Program-made: the position numbers and the translations under genes
Assembly: GCA_031280115.1 (NCBI GenBank)
Contig: JAITHF010000063.1
Location: forward strand, 1-9,833
Direction: 5' to 3'
DNA from: Spirochaetaceae bacterium
GTDB taxonomy: Bacteria; Spirochaetota; Spirochaetia; Treponematales; Breznakiellaceae
Length of the DNA stretch: 9,833 nt
In this document: positions 1-5,749 of the stretch, piece by piece
How positions within the stretch are numbered: the first letter of the stretch is position 1
Layout of the letters: the number at the start of each line of letters is the position of its first letter
The notes under the pieces: model-generated
What the model saw: only the letters and a program-made list of their open reading frames with translations
Databases searched by the model: none
What the model was told of the DNA's origin: nothing

Positions 1-41
1 CGCATAATGGGTGCAGACCCCGCAAAACCAGACGTATCTAA
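1..41 (+). CDS. rpsK: 30S ribosomal protein S11, 3' end only
   Basis: Reading from base 3 gives HNGCRPRKTRRI followed by TAA at 39-41. This matches the very conserved C-terminus of ribosomal protein S11, which ends in HNGCRPPKRRRV-like sequence in most bacteria. The rest of the gene lies upstream of the window. S11 binds the 30S platform near the mRNA exit site. Its position directly before rpsD and rpoA is the standard order of the bacterial alpha operon. Only 12 codons are visible, so the call rests on this signature and the gene order. Confidence 0.85.
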   Translation, partial: HNGCRPRKTRRI

Positions 42-55
42 GGGAGAGGAAGAAA

Positions 56-691
56 ATGGCACGATATACGGGACCTGTTTGTCGATTATGCCGGACCGAG
101 CAGAAAAAACTGCTCCATAAAGGCGGGCGTTGCAAGAGCGATAAATGCCCGATCAATAAAAAGCGGCCTGCTCCGGGGAAAGACCCCAAGTCGCGGCCCG
201 GAAAACGGTCGGATTACGGAATTCAGCTTCGTGAAAAACAAAAACTTCGGCGAATATACGGTATGCAGGAAAAACAATTCGGTCTTTTCTTTGAGCGGGC
301 GTTGCGTATGTCCGGCATTACCGGCGAAAACCTCTTTATAATGCTGGAACGGCGGCTTGATAACGTGGTTTACCGGCTGCGGTTCGCGGTAAGCCGAAGC
401 CAGGCCCGCCAGCTCGTGCTTCACGGACATATACTGGTCAACGGAAAACGGGTCAATGTGCCTTCTTATTTGGTGCGTCCTGAAGACACCATAGAAGTTG
501 GAGAATCCGGCAAGAGTCTTGTCATAATCAAGGACGCCTTAAAGGAGTTCGGTAAATCCGGTCTCATGCCCTGGCTGAAACTTAATCCGGACATTATGAA
601 AGGCACGTTCCTTGTTGCGCCCCGCCGCAGTGATATAACCGACCTCACAGACATTAAAGAACAGATGATTGTTGAATATTATTCTAAATAA
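56..691 (+). CDS. rpsD: 30S ribosomal protein S4 (zinc-binding C+ form)
   Basis: This is a 211-residue S4, the normal family length. S4 nucleates 30S assembly on the 5' domain of 16S rRNA and sits at the mRNA entry tunnel. The N-terminal region carries C9-x2-C12 and C26-x4-C31, the zinc knuckle of the C+ form of S4. The S4 RNA-binding domain begins near ERRLDNVV (residues 98-105) and continues through the GHILVNGKRV segment to about residue 160. I chose the ATG at 56 because a purine-rich Shine-Dalgarno (agggagagga, 41-50) lies 5 bases upstream and MARYTGP is the typical S4 start. An in-frame GTG at 11 lies inside the end of rpsK and would add 15 unconserved residues. The gene follows rpsK by 14 bases and precedes rpoA by 9. 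S4 of many bacteria autoregulates its operon, but no operator can be seen here because the operon start is outside the window. Confidence 0.97.
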   Translation: MARYTGPVCRLCRTEQKKLLHKGGRCKSDKCPINKKRPAPGKDPKSRPGKRSDYGIQLREKQKLRRIYGMQEKQFGLFFERALRMSGITGENLFIMLERRLDNVVYRLRFAVSRSQARQLVLHGHILVNGKRVNVPSYLVRPEDTIEVGESGKSLVIIKDALKEFGKSGLMPWLKLNPDIMKGTFLVAPRRSDITDLTDIKEQMIVEYYSK

Positions 692-700
692 GGAGACTCC

Positions 701-1756
701 ATGGCCCGTAAGAACCTTTTAAAGGGTATTAAGCGCCCGAAAGGTATCAGTTTTGAACATGGCGAACTAAAATCGAACTACGGCAGATTCGTTGCCGCTC
801 CTTTTGAACCCGGATTCGGAACGACCATAGGCAATACCTTGCGGAGGGTACTCCTTTCTTCGATACAAGGCTACGCGATTACCGCGATTAAGATCACTTC
901 TTACGATGGCGACGGTGTTGCCCACATGGTTTCCAGCGAATTTGAAATTATTCCGAATATTGTTGAGGATACGATTGAGGTTATAAACAATCTCAAGCAG
1001 ATACGGCTCCGCCTTCCTTCTGAAGTGGATCAGGATACGCTTTTCTATGAGTGGGCAGGCAGGCAGGAAATAAAAAGCGATGATTTTGAACGAGTTGGGC
1101 AGGTTGAAATTCTAAGCGCCGGCCAGCATATTATGACCCTTATGGATAACGCGCGGCTCGAATTCGAAGTTCAGATTGATTTGGGAAGAGGCTATGTCCC
1201 TTCTGAAGCAAATGAACATTACATCGAAGTAATAGGCACGATACCAACAGACGCGATTTTCTCGCCGGTAAAAAAAGTAAAATACACCGTGGAGCCCACA
1301 CGAGTAGGACAGCGCAGCGATTACGACAAGCTGGTGCTGGAGATATGGACCGACGGAACCATAAGACCCGACGACGCTCTGGCGGAAGCGGCGAAAATAC
1401 TCAAAGATCACTGTTCGGTTTTTATTAACTTTGATGAAAACAATCTGGGAATAGATGAGAACATTGATGAAGACGACGAGCGGATTCGGCAGGTTCTGAA
1501 TACTCCGGTGGAAGAATTAGAATTATCAGTACGCTCGTCAAACTGTCTTAAAAACGCGAATATTAAAACTATCGGGGAGTTGACCCGCAAGACCGAAGAC
1601 GACATTACCAAAACCCGCAATTTCGGGAAAAAATCCTTACAGGAAATAAAAGAAAAACTCCGGGAATGGAATCTGAGTTTAGGGATAACCGACCTTAACG
1701 TCTTAAAAAACGCGGTGAAAATTACCACCCCAAAGGAAATAGAAGATGAAGCATAA
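701..1756 (+). CDS. rpoA: DNA-directed RNA polymerase subunit alpha
   Basis: This 351-residue protein is the alpha subunit, which dimerises to start core RNA polymerase assembly and contacts promoter UP elements and activators. The N-terminal domain shows the dimerisation helix [16 protein letters not shown] (about 44-59) and the [18 protein letters not shown] block (80-97). An acidic linker (about 243-264, rich in D and E) leads to a complete C-terminal domain. It includes VRSSNCLK (R278 corresponds to the DNA-contacting Arg265 of E. coli) and [14 protein letters not shown] (about 307-320). An aggag Shine-Dalgarno (691-695) lies 5 bases before the ATG. The length is somewhat above the usual 310-340, through the extended N-terminus and a C-terminal tail of about 20 residues. 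The last 11 bases overlap rplQ, which suggests translational coupling. Confidence 0.98.
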   Translation: MARKNLLKGIKRPKGISFEHGELKSNYGRFVAAPFEPGFGTTIGNTLRRVLLSSIQGYAITAIKITSYDGDGVAHMVSSEFEIIPNIVEDTIEVINNLKQIRLRLPSEVDQDTLFYEWAGRQEIKSDDFERVGQVEILSAGQHIMTLMDNARLEFEVQIDLGRGYVPSEANEHYIEVIGTIPTDAIFSPVKKVKYTVEPTRVGQRSDYDKLVLEIWTDGTIRPDDALAEAAKILKDHCSVFINFDENNLGIDENIDEDDERIRQVLNTPVEELELSVRSSNCLKNANIKTIGELTRKTEDDITKTRNFGKKSLQEIKEKLREWNLSLGITDLNVLKNAVKITTPKEIEDEA

Positions 1757-2186
1757 ACGAGGTTTTAACCCCCTTGAACGTATGGCGGCGCACCGAAAAG
1801 CCCTGTGCCGCAATATGATCACGTCCCTTTTTAGATACGAGCGGATACGGACCACCAAGGCGAAGGCGCTGGAAATCCGCCGGAGCGCAGAAAAGCTTAT
1901 AACCCGCGCAAAAATCGATTCTGTCCATAATAGAAGGATTGTTTCTGCCCGCCTCTACGATGAAGGCATGGTGGCCAAGCTGTTTACTGACATCGGCCCC
2001 CGCATGAAAGACAGGCCGGGCGGATATACCCGAATACTGAAACTTGGAAAGCGGCAAGGGGACGCGGCAGAATTAGTCATTCTTGAACTGGTGGATTATA
2101 AACTGGAAACAGAAGAGGCGCAGGAAAAAGAAGCGAAAAAGAAGGCGGCCAAACAAGAAAAAGCCAAGGCCCCGAAAACCGCATAA
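1746..2186 (+). CDS. rplQ: 50S ribosomal protein L17
   Basis: The 146-residue protein begins [20 protein letters not shown] and continues through [17 protein letters not shown] and the [12 protein letters not shown] block, all diagnostic of L17. L17 lies near the polypeptide exit side of the 50S subunit. Residues 1 to about 118 are the conserved core. Residues 121-146 form a lysine/alanine/glutamate-rich tail that looks disordered and is lineage-specific. The ATG lies inside the end of rpoA (11-base overlap), with an aggaa ribosome-binding site at 1734-1738 in the rpoA coding sequence, so the two are probably translationally coupled. rpoA-rplQ is the usual end of the alpha operon. Confidence 0.97.
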   Translation: MKHKRGFNPLERMAAHRKALCRNMITSLFRYERIRTTKAKALEIRRSAEKLITRAKIDSVHNRRIVSARLYDEGMVAKLFTDIGPRMKDRPGGYTRILKLGKRQGDAAELVILELVDYKLETEEAQEKEAKKKAAKQEKAKAPKTA

Positions 2187-2202
2187 AAAAGGAGCCAAGA
2201 AT

Positions 2203-2385
2203 ATGTCTAAAAACCATAGGGGAAAAGGAATACGGCCATTATTTTCCAAAGGGCGGGGCGAATGCCCGGTCTGTAAAAAAACGAATGTGAAAATTCTCTA
2301 CGAACAGGAATCAGGAGAAACAAAAGCCAAGGTCTGTAAAATCTGTAGGGCAGCAATAAAACATGGTAAAAAAAGTCTGATTTAG
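2203..2385 (+). CDS. small two-CxxC zinc-ribbon-like protein, unknown function
   Basis: This 60-residue ORF starts at ATG 2203 after a good ribosome-binding site (aaaaggag, 2187-2194) and lies 16 bases after rplQ. It is very basic and contains C21-PV-C24 and C45-KI-C48, two CxxC pairs separated by 20 residues. That arrangement is typical of a single zinc ribbon. The basic N-terminus (MSKNHRGKGIRPLFSKGRG) and C-terminus (KHGKKSLI) would suit RNA or ribosome binding. A strong terminator follows, so it is the last gene of the alpha operon transcript. I do not recognise a named family. It does not match L28, L32, L33 or L36, although it has the size and charge of a small zinc ribosomal protein. 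A role on or near the ribosome or RNA polymerase is inferred from position and composition only. Confidence 0.85.
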   Translation: MSKNHRGKGIRPLFSKGRGECPVCKKTNVKILYEQESGETKAKVCKICRAAIKHGKKSLI

Positions 2386-2440
2386 CGATACTGTCCATCT
2401 CTAAAGCTTTTAGTCTTTGGGGTGTTTTTCTTCACTCATT

Positions 2441-2450
2441 ACCTCCTTTT
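2441..2450 (+). other. anti-Shine-Dalgarno-like decamer / reverse-strand perfect SD
   Basis: The + strand reads acctcctttt, which resembles the 3' end of 16S rRNA and is complementary to the ribosome-binding site of the zinc-ribbon gene (aaaaggag, 2187-2194). Read on the - strand it is a perfect Shine-Dalgarno (AAAAGGAGG) followed 6 bases later by a GTG (2435-2433). That GTG opens an 18-codon frame ending at 2382 (MKKNTPKTKSFRDGQYR), and an ATG at 2439 opens a 9-codon frame. I see no convincing - strand promoter, so coding is doubtful. The decamer lies just upstream of the operon terminator. Confidence 0.3.
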
Positions 2451-2451
2451 G

Positions 2452-2496
2452 CCGGTATGTCCTATTTCTAGCATTTATAGGCATACCGGTTTTTTT
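2452..2496 (+). terminator. rho-independent terminator of the rpsK-rpoA operon
   Basis: The arms ccggtatg (2452-2459) and cataccgg (2482-2489) pair perfectly. The stem continues through cctat (2461-2465) with atagg (2477-2481) around a single bulged t at 2460. Seven T residues follow (2490-2496). It lies 66 bases after the stop codon of the zinc-ribbon gene and closes the operon. Confidence 0.92.
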
Positions 2497-2552
2497 ACTT
2501 TTTTCTGTTTAAGATAACTTTAAGGCTTTAACAAAGATACTACGCAGGCAAT

Positions 2553-2579
2553 AAAAAAAGCCTGTTATACAACAGGCTT
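2553..2579 (-). terminator. terminator of the tRNA-Asp transcript
   Basis: On the - strand, AAGCCTGTT and AACAGGCTT (2579-2571 and 2566-2558) form a 9-bp stem with a 4-base loop, followed by a run of seven T (2559-2553). It begins 3 bases beyond the tRNA 3' end, so the tRNA is a single-gene transcript. Confidence 0.92.
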
Positions 2580-2582
2580 CAA

Positions 2583-2657
2583 CGGGAGCGACGGGGCTTG
2601 AACCCGCGATCTCCGGCTTGACAGGCCGGCGCGATAAACCAACTTCGCTACGCCCCC
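2583..2657 (-). tRNA. tRNA-Asp (anticodon GTC)
   Basis: The - strand folds into a complete 75-base cloverleaf. The acceptor stem is GGGGGCG/CGCTCCC with one G-T pair and discriminator G. The D stem is GCGA/TCGC with the GG of the D loop. The anticodon stem is CCGGC/GCCGG with loop CTGTCAA, giving anticodon GTC. The T arm is GCGGG-TTCAAGC-CCCGT with one G-T pair. G at position 73 is the aspartyl identity base. CCA is not encoded (TT follows), so it must be added after transcription. The gene is convergent with the ribosomal operon and has its own terminator. Confidence 0.97.
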
Positions 2658-2740
2658 ACAGTACGTTCTCTCATGCCAACGACCCCCCTGCTTCAAGGCT
2701 TTTCCTAGGGCTTGTGGGGCTTATTCCGGCTGCTCGGCCT

Positions 2741-2770
2741 TACTCCCCCTTATCCCCCCTTACTCCCTCT
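2741..2770. repeat. three imperfect 10-base direct repeats, C-rich/G-rich
   Basis: Three consecutive decamers (tactccccct, tatcccccct, tactccctct) occupy 2741-2770. The period is about one helical turn. The opposite strand has G runs of 3, 6 and 5 separated by short A/T-containing spacers. It lies in the probable leader of the tRNA-Asp transcript. Confidence 0.6.
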
Positions 2771-2803
2771 TCGCCGCATGGACAGGTCTGTTTGACTTTT
2801 TAA

Positions 2804-2833
2804 AATATACCGCAAAATAGGCACGGCGGTCAA
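2804..2833 (-). promoter_or_regulatory. candidate sigma-70 promoter reading toward tRNA-Asp
   Basis: On the - strand, TTGACC (2833-2828) and TATATT (2809-2804) are separated by 18 bases. The predicted start near 2797 would leave about 140 bases of leader before the tRNA, longer than usual for a tRNA gene, so a closer promoter cannot be excluded. Confidence 0.45.
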
Positions 2834-2835
2834 GG

Positions 2836-2950
2836 ATGTTGTTACAATTTTTTTGCCGCGCCTTAACCCTCATGCCTCAAAGCCAGGGGGCTTTACGGCG
2901 CTTTTGGTAAAAGCCCCCGGGAGGCAGCGCGGGTTTACGCGCGGGTTTTT
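2836..2950 (+). promoter_or_regulatory. possible leader-peptide attenuator of pheS
   Basis: A 24-codon ORF (ATG 2836, TAA 2908-2910) begins MLLQFF and ends RRFW, with three Phe codons including a tandem pair. Its stop codon lies at the 3' arm of a 9-bp hairpin (gggggcttt 2886-2894 with aaagccccc 2910-2918). A second short hairpin (gcgcg 2927-2931 with cgcgc 2938-2942) is followed by GGG and five T (2946-2950), a weak terminator shape ending 18 bases before the pheS ATG. An overlapping pairing of ggcgctttt (2897-2905) with the same 3' arm is possible. The ribosome-binding site of the short ORF is poor, and five Leu codons dilute the Phe signal. The promoter is uncertain; ttgact (2792-2797) with caaaat (2813-2818) is the best I see. 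Confidence 0.35.
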
Positions 2951-2968
2951 ATTTGGTAAAGTTTTCCT

Positions 2969-4564
2969 ATGGATACGCAAAACGCAGTGAAGAACCTGCA
3001 CCCCCTTGAAGTCAAAATCATCCGGCATTACCGGCTCGCGGATGAACTAACCATTGAAAAGGTCGAGAAAGAACTCTCCCTCAAAGCGGGAAACGGCAAC
3101 CAAGCCCTGTCATGGCTTGCGGGCAAAGGGATTATTGCCGAGCGCCGCAGGGAAACCGCGTTCTTTTTCGAGCTCACTGATCTGGGGAAAACATGGAAAG
3201 AAAAAGGCACGCCAGAGGAACGGATTATAGAGTTCCTGCGGATAAGGCCGGCGCCCCTGCCGGACATTGCCCGGGCCTTAGGGCTCGACCCTAAGTATGT
3301 GGGGAGCGCTTTTGGAAGGCTTGCCAAGCTGGAGGTGCTCGGCATGGACGGCGGGAAACGGGCGGTGTTCATCCTGCCGCCGGAGCGGGCATTGAACGGG
3401 CGGCCTGCTTCGGGGCCTGGCGCGGAGTATCTTAAAACAGCCCGGGGGCTGCTGGACGCGGCGGCGGCGGCGGAGAACGGGCTGCTTGCGGCAGCAGGGC
3501 TTTCGGAAGATCAGATGCTGGTCATGGCCGGAATGTTCAAAAAGCGGGGCGCCGGCGCCGCGGCGTTCCGGGAGGCGGATCGGGAGACGGTGGTATTCGC
3601 CTTTACCCCTGAGCGGGACCAGATTGCCCGGGCCCTGGAGGAGCTTGGCATTACCGGCGAGGAGTGCGCCAGCCTTACCGCCGAGATGCTTGCCGACGGG
3701 AGCTGGCGGGAAAAGCGCTTCCGCCCCTATAATGTGCAGGTGCCGCCGACCCGCATGGTGATAGGCAGAACCAATGCTTACGGGCAGTTTCTTGAGGGGG
3801 TGAAGGACAAACTCGTGTCTTTGGGCTTTGAGGAGTTTGACGGCCCCCTTATAGAAACTGAATTCTGGAACTCTGACGCGCTCTTTATGCCCCAGTTCCA
3901 CGCGGCCCGGGACATTCACGACGTGTATCATATTGCCGAGCCCCAAACAGCGCCGTCCATTGAGGAGCCCTGGCTTTCCCGTGTGGCGGCGGCGCATGAG
4001 AACGGCGGGGAAACCGGAAGCCGCGGCTGGAACTACCCCTTTGACCGGACATTTACCCGGCGGCTTATTCTCCGCAGCCAGGGGACGGTTATGTCTGCCA
4101 AAACCCTCCCGCGCGCCAAAATACCGGGCAAGTATTTCGGGATGCTCCGGTGTTTCCGCTACGATCGGGTAGACGCCACCCACCTGTCGGATTTTTACCA
4201 GACCGAGGGGATTGTGCTTGGCGGGGAAGTCAGCGTGAGAACCCTGCTGGGCTTTCTTGAGATGTTTGCGCTGGAGGTTGCAGGCGCCAAAGAGGTGAAG
4301 TATGTGCCGGGGTATTTTCCGTTTACCGAGCCTTCGGTGGAGGTACATATACGGCATCCGGTGTTAGGCTGGTTTGAGCTGGGCGGTTCGGGGATATTCC
4401 GTCCTGAAGTAACCGAAGCGCTGGGGGTGAACGTGCCGGTAGCGGCCTGGGGCATCGGCATTGACCGGATGGCGCTTATGGCGCTGGGGCTCAATGATCT
4501 GCGGGAGCTTTTTAGTTATGACATTGAAAGCACCCGCCTCCGCCCCCTGCGGGGGATTCAGTGA
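2969..4564 (+). CDS. pheS: phenylalanine--tRNA ligase alpha subunit, archaeal/spirochaetal type
   Basis: This 531-residue protein is the catalytic alpha chain of the (alpha-beta)2 class II enzyme that charges tRNA-Phe. The N-terminus (LHPLEVKIIRHY, residues 10-21) and the winged-helix segments to about residue 135 are typical of the long archaeal-type PheS, not the roughly 340-residue bacterial form. Class II signatures are visible. Motif 1 is near LVSLGFEEFDGPLIETEFWN (282-301). Motif 2 is FRYDRVDATHLSDFYQTEG (396-414). The Phe-pocket segment is FTEPSVEV (452-459). Motif 3 is AWGIGIDRMALM (493-504). HENGGETGSRGW (343-354) is also characteristic of the archaeal type. The usual LRTHTT is LRSQGT here (368-373). 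The ATG at 2969 is the first possible start because an in-frame TAA lies at 2957-2959; no good Shine-Dalgarno is present. pheT is not in the window. The last residues (RLRPLRGIQ) are encoded within interspersed repeat copy A. Confidence 0.95.
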   Translation: MDTQNAVKNLHPLEVKIIRHYRLADELTIEKVEKELSLKAGNGNQALSWLAGKGIIAERRRETAFFFELTDLGKTWKEKGTPEERIIEFLRIRPAPLPDIARALGLDPKYVGSAFGRLAKLEVLGMDGGKRAVFILPPERALNGRPASGPGAEYLKTARGLLDAAAAAENGLLAAAGLSEDQMLVMAGMFKKRGAGAAAFREADRETVVFAFTPERDQIARALEELGITGEECASLTAEMLADGSWREKRFRPYNVQVPPTRMVIGRTNAYGQFLEGVKDKLVSLGFEEFDGPLIETEFWNSDALFMPQFHAARDIHDVYHIAEPQTAPSIEEPWLSRVAAAHENGGETGSRGWNYPFDRTFTRRLILRSQGTVMSAKTLPRAKIPGKYFGMLRCFRYDRVDATHLSDFYQTEGIVLGGEVSVRTLLGFLEMFALEVAGAKEVKYVPGYFPFTEPSVEVHIRHPVLGWFELGGSGIFRPEVTEALGVNVPVAAWGIGIDRMALMALGLNDLRELFSYDIESTRLRPLRGIQ

Positions 4565-4751
4565 CTCAAGCTACGGCAGGCCGGGTTTGGGGTGCAGGGA
4601 TCGCTTGATGCGGCGCCTCAGCGCGATTCGATAGCGAAAGGGCGCGAGGCAGGAAGCCTTTAGGGGCGGTTTGGAGGGTCTATGACCCTCCAAATTCTCT
4701 TCAAAGAGGCGCGAAAGCGCCGATAAATCATTATACAACACTGATTTATCT
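4541..4751 (-). repeat. structured interspersed repeat, copy A
   Basis: This is one of three copies in the window; orientation is given so that B and C point at a downstream start codon. Copy A aligns with copy C in inverted orientation nearly end to end. Shared blocks are cgccccc/ggggg (4541-4553), tacggcaggccgg (4572 on), ggtgcaggg, tcgcttga, gcgcctcagcg, attcgata, and the whole hairpin region 4670-4721. Its stems are an 11-bp hairpin (4670-4680 with 4684-4694), GGCGC-GAAA-GCGCC (4708-4721), and a 9-bp terminal hairpin (4722-4730 with 4742-4750). It starts inside the 3' end of pheS and ends 17 bases before the tandem array. No ORF is visible in it. Confidence 0.88.
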
Positions 4752-4768
4752 GGGGACAGGGCAGCGTA

Positions 4769-4930
4769 TTCCGTGTACAGAATGACTTATTCCGTGTACA
4801 GAATAACGTATTCCGTGTACAGAATGACCTATTCCGTGTACAGAATGACTCGTTCCGTGTACAGAATGACTCATTCCGTGTACAGAATGACTCATTCCGT
4901 GTACAGAATGACTCATTCCGTGTACGGTTT
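4769..4930. repeat. 21-bp tandem repeat array 1
   Basis: There are seven complete contiguous 21-bp units (4769-4915) and a truncated eighth (to 4930). The constant core is ttccgtgtacagaatgac, followed by three variable bases (tta, gta, cta, tcg, then tca three times). Unit 2 has one further change (aac for gac). Each unit can form a small hairpin, attc/gaat around cgtgtaca. Because 21 is a multiple of 3, the array is open in several frames; one frame reads repeating SVYRMTH heptapeptides up to 4997, but it lacks a ribosome-binding site and I do not call it a gene. A diverged unit lies at 5022-5041. Confidence 0.97.
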
Positions 4931-5128
4931 ACCCTGTCCGGTCTTTTATGCAGGAGCCGCTGTACACGCCGCGCTCATGGCTGGTATAAAGAAATAAAAA
5001 AGGTATATAAGCGCGGGTACGCCGTATTACAGAAAGACTCAGACTGGGTACAATCCGGCTTCGGGGCAGCTGCCGCTAACGCTCCGGTAATTACCGCTGA
5101 GGCAGGGGGCGCTGTTTTTTGCACAAAC
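4931..5128. other. spacer between array 1 and repeat copy C
   Basis: No gene is seen. A diverged copy of the array unit is at 5022-5041 (ccgtattacagaaagactca, about 16 of 20 matching). Perfect palindromes ggcagctgcc (5065-5074) and cggtaattaccg (5085-5096) are present. Bases 5095-5114 join two blocks of the interspersed repeat (cgctgaggc and gcagggggcg) and may be the remnant of a mostly deleted copy. Confidence 0.5.
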
Positions 5129-5146
5129 AACTCATTGTTTTATAAT
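5118..5146 (+). promoter_or_regulatory. candidate promoter inside repeat copy C, reading toward the DUF167 gene
   Basis: A perfect TATAAT lies at 5141-5146 with TTTGCA (5118-5123) 17 bases upstream. The start would fall near 5153, just before the GGTGC/GCGCC hairpin, giving a leader of about 200 bases to the ATG at 5358. The -10 overlaps the loop and 3' arm of the terminal hairpin (aactcatt 5129-5136 with aatgagtt 5144-5151). Copy A has TATAAT at the equivalent place on its - strand (4735-4730). Confidence 0.5.
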
Positions 5147-5334
5147 GAGTTACCGGTGCTTCGCGCCTCTTTGAAAAAAATTTGGAGGGTCATAGACCCT
5201 CCAAACCACCCACTAAGGCGACGTGCTTTGAGCCAGTGCGTTATCGAATTCCGCTGAGGCGCATCTTCAAGCGAGCCCTGCACCTCGAAGCCGGCCTGCC
5301 GTACCTTGTGCCACAGAAACCCCCTACGGGGGCG
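5129..5334 (+). repeat. structured interspersed repeat, copy C
   Basis: This is the inverted partner of copy A. Its stems are the 8-bp terminal hairpin (5129-5136 with 5144-5151), GGTGC-TTC-GCGCC (5155-5167), the 11-bp hairpin (5181-5191 with 5195-5205), and ccccc/ggggg near 5321-5334. The terminal stem has a different sequence from that of copy A but the same shape. The middle (about 5210-5235) is the most diverged part. It ends about 23 bases before the start codon of the DUF167 gene, so in this orientation it would be that gene's 5' leader. Confidence 0.88.
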
Positions 5335-5357
5335 CAGAGGGACTGGGAAGTAGGGAA

Positions 5358-5666
5358 ATGGAACGAGAAAAAGACGCTGCTTGTATGCGGATCGCCGGAG
5401 ACGCGATCCATCTCTCTCTCAAAGTCCTGCCCGGCGCCTCCTCTTCGCGCCTGCTTGAGGCGCGGGAGGGCCGGCTGCGGGTAAAAATCGCCGCGCCCCC
5501 TGAGGACGGCAAAGCCAACGCAGCGCTGCGGGATTTTCTTGCGAAACTGCTTGGCTGCCCAAAAAAGAGCGTAGCCATCCTGTCAGGGGAAAAATCGCGG
5601 CTCAAAACCGTGTCCCTCCCCCTTTCGTTAAAAGAAAAACTAGGCGTATTACTGGAAAACCGGTAA
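5358..5666 (+). CDS. DUF167 (YggU-family) protein
   Basis: The 102-residue product has the family signature: HLSLKVLPGASSSRL (about 19-33), then GRLRVKIAAPPEDGKANAAL (about 38-57), FLAKLLG, and VAILSGEKSRLKTVSL. Length is typical (about 95-105). Members are small alpha/beta proteins whose biochemical role is unknown; some neighbour the PLP-homeostasis protein YggS in other bacteria. The ATG at 5358 has gggaag (5345-5350) 7 bases upstream. An internal ATG at 5385 (MRIAGDAIHL) has no obvious ribosome-binding site, but starts nearer the conserved domain and cannot be excluded. The gene follows repeat copy C and is closed by its own terminator. Confidence 0.9.
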   Translation: MEREKDAACMRIAGDAIHLSLKVLPGASSSRLLEAREGRLRVKIAAPPEDGKANAALRDFLAKLLGCPKKSVAILSGEKSRLKTVSLPLSLKEKLGVLLENR

Positions 5667-5684
5667 TTTTATTCCGGTTTTTCT
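5656..5684 (+). terminator. terminator of the DUF167 gene
   Basis: The arms aaaaccgg (5656-5663) and ccggtttt (5674-5681) form an 8-bp stem around a 10-base loop, with T residues through 5682. The 5' arm is coding sequence and the stop codon lies in the loop, so termination is compactly overlapped with the gene end. Confidence 0.8.
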
Positions 5685-5715
5685 TAATACCTCCCGCCGC
5701 CGCCCAAGGCCGGCC

Positions 5716-5744
5716 TTGACAGGCCGTTTTCTTTTCGGTATTTT
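5716..5744 (+). promoter_or_regulatory. sigma-70-like promoter of alr-serA
   Basis: A consensus TTGACA (5716-5721) is followed after exactly 17 bases by TATTTT (5739-5744). The predicted start is near 5751. The -35 overlaps the 12-base palindrome aaggccggcctt (5706-5717). Confidence 0.7.
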
Positions 5745-5749
5745 CAAGA

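Larger units (their letters stand above)
2658..2968. other. gene-free region between tRNA-Asp and pheS
   Basis: No credible gene is present in these 311 bases. The part near the tRNA (2741-2770) has three consecutive imperfect 10-base repeats of the form tactccccct, making a C-rich strand and a G-run strand. An A/T-rich centre (2790-2820) holds the best promoter candidates. The pheS side (2836-2958) contains two hairpins and a short ORF described separately. Confidence 0.7.

Noticed and set aside
11..55. Upstream GTG start extending S4 by 15 residues
   Set aside because: It lies within the S11 coding end and would bypass the good ribosome-binding site just before ATG 56.
2203..2385. Ribosomal protein L28, L32, L33 or L36
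   Set aside because: Size and CxxC pairs are reminiscent, but the surrounding residues do not match those families.
2836..2968. T-box or other tRNA-sensing riboswitch before pheS
   Set aside because: I found no T-box consensus or specifier-loop architecture; the leader-peptide reading fits better, though it is weak.
3278..4357. Long 359-residue - strand ORF inside pheS
   Set aside because: It is the shadow of a G/C-rich gene; pheS has all its family motifs on the + strand and the - strand product shows no recognisable domain.
4769..4930. CRISPR array
   Set aside because: The units are directly contiguous with no unique spacers, the unit is only 21 bases, and no cas gene is present.
4773..4997. 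ORF of 74 residues with SVYRMTH heptapeptide repeats
   Set aside because: It exists because the 21-bp unit is a multiple of 3 and lacks in-frame stops; there is no ribosome-binding site, and another frame is equally open. Treated as DNA repeat, not a gene.
4541..5334. Insertion sequence with terminal inverted repeats
   Set aside because: The inverted arms are real, but no transposase frame lies between them and no target-site duplication is evident. A MITE-like origin remains possible.
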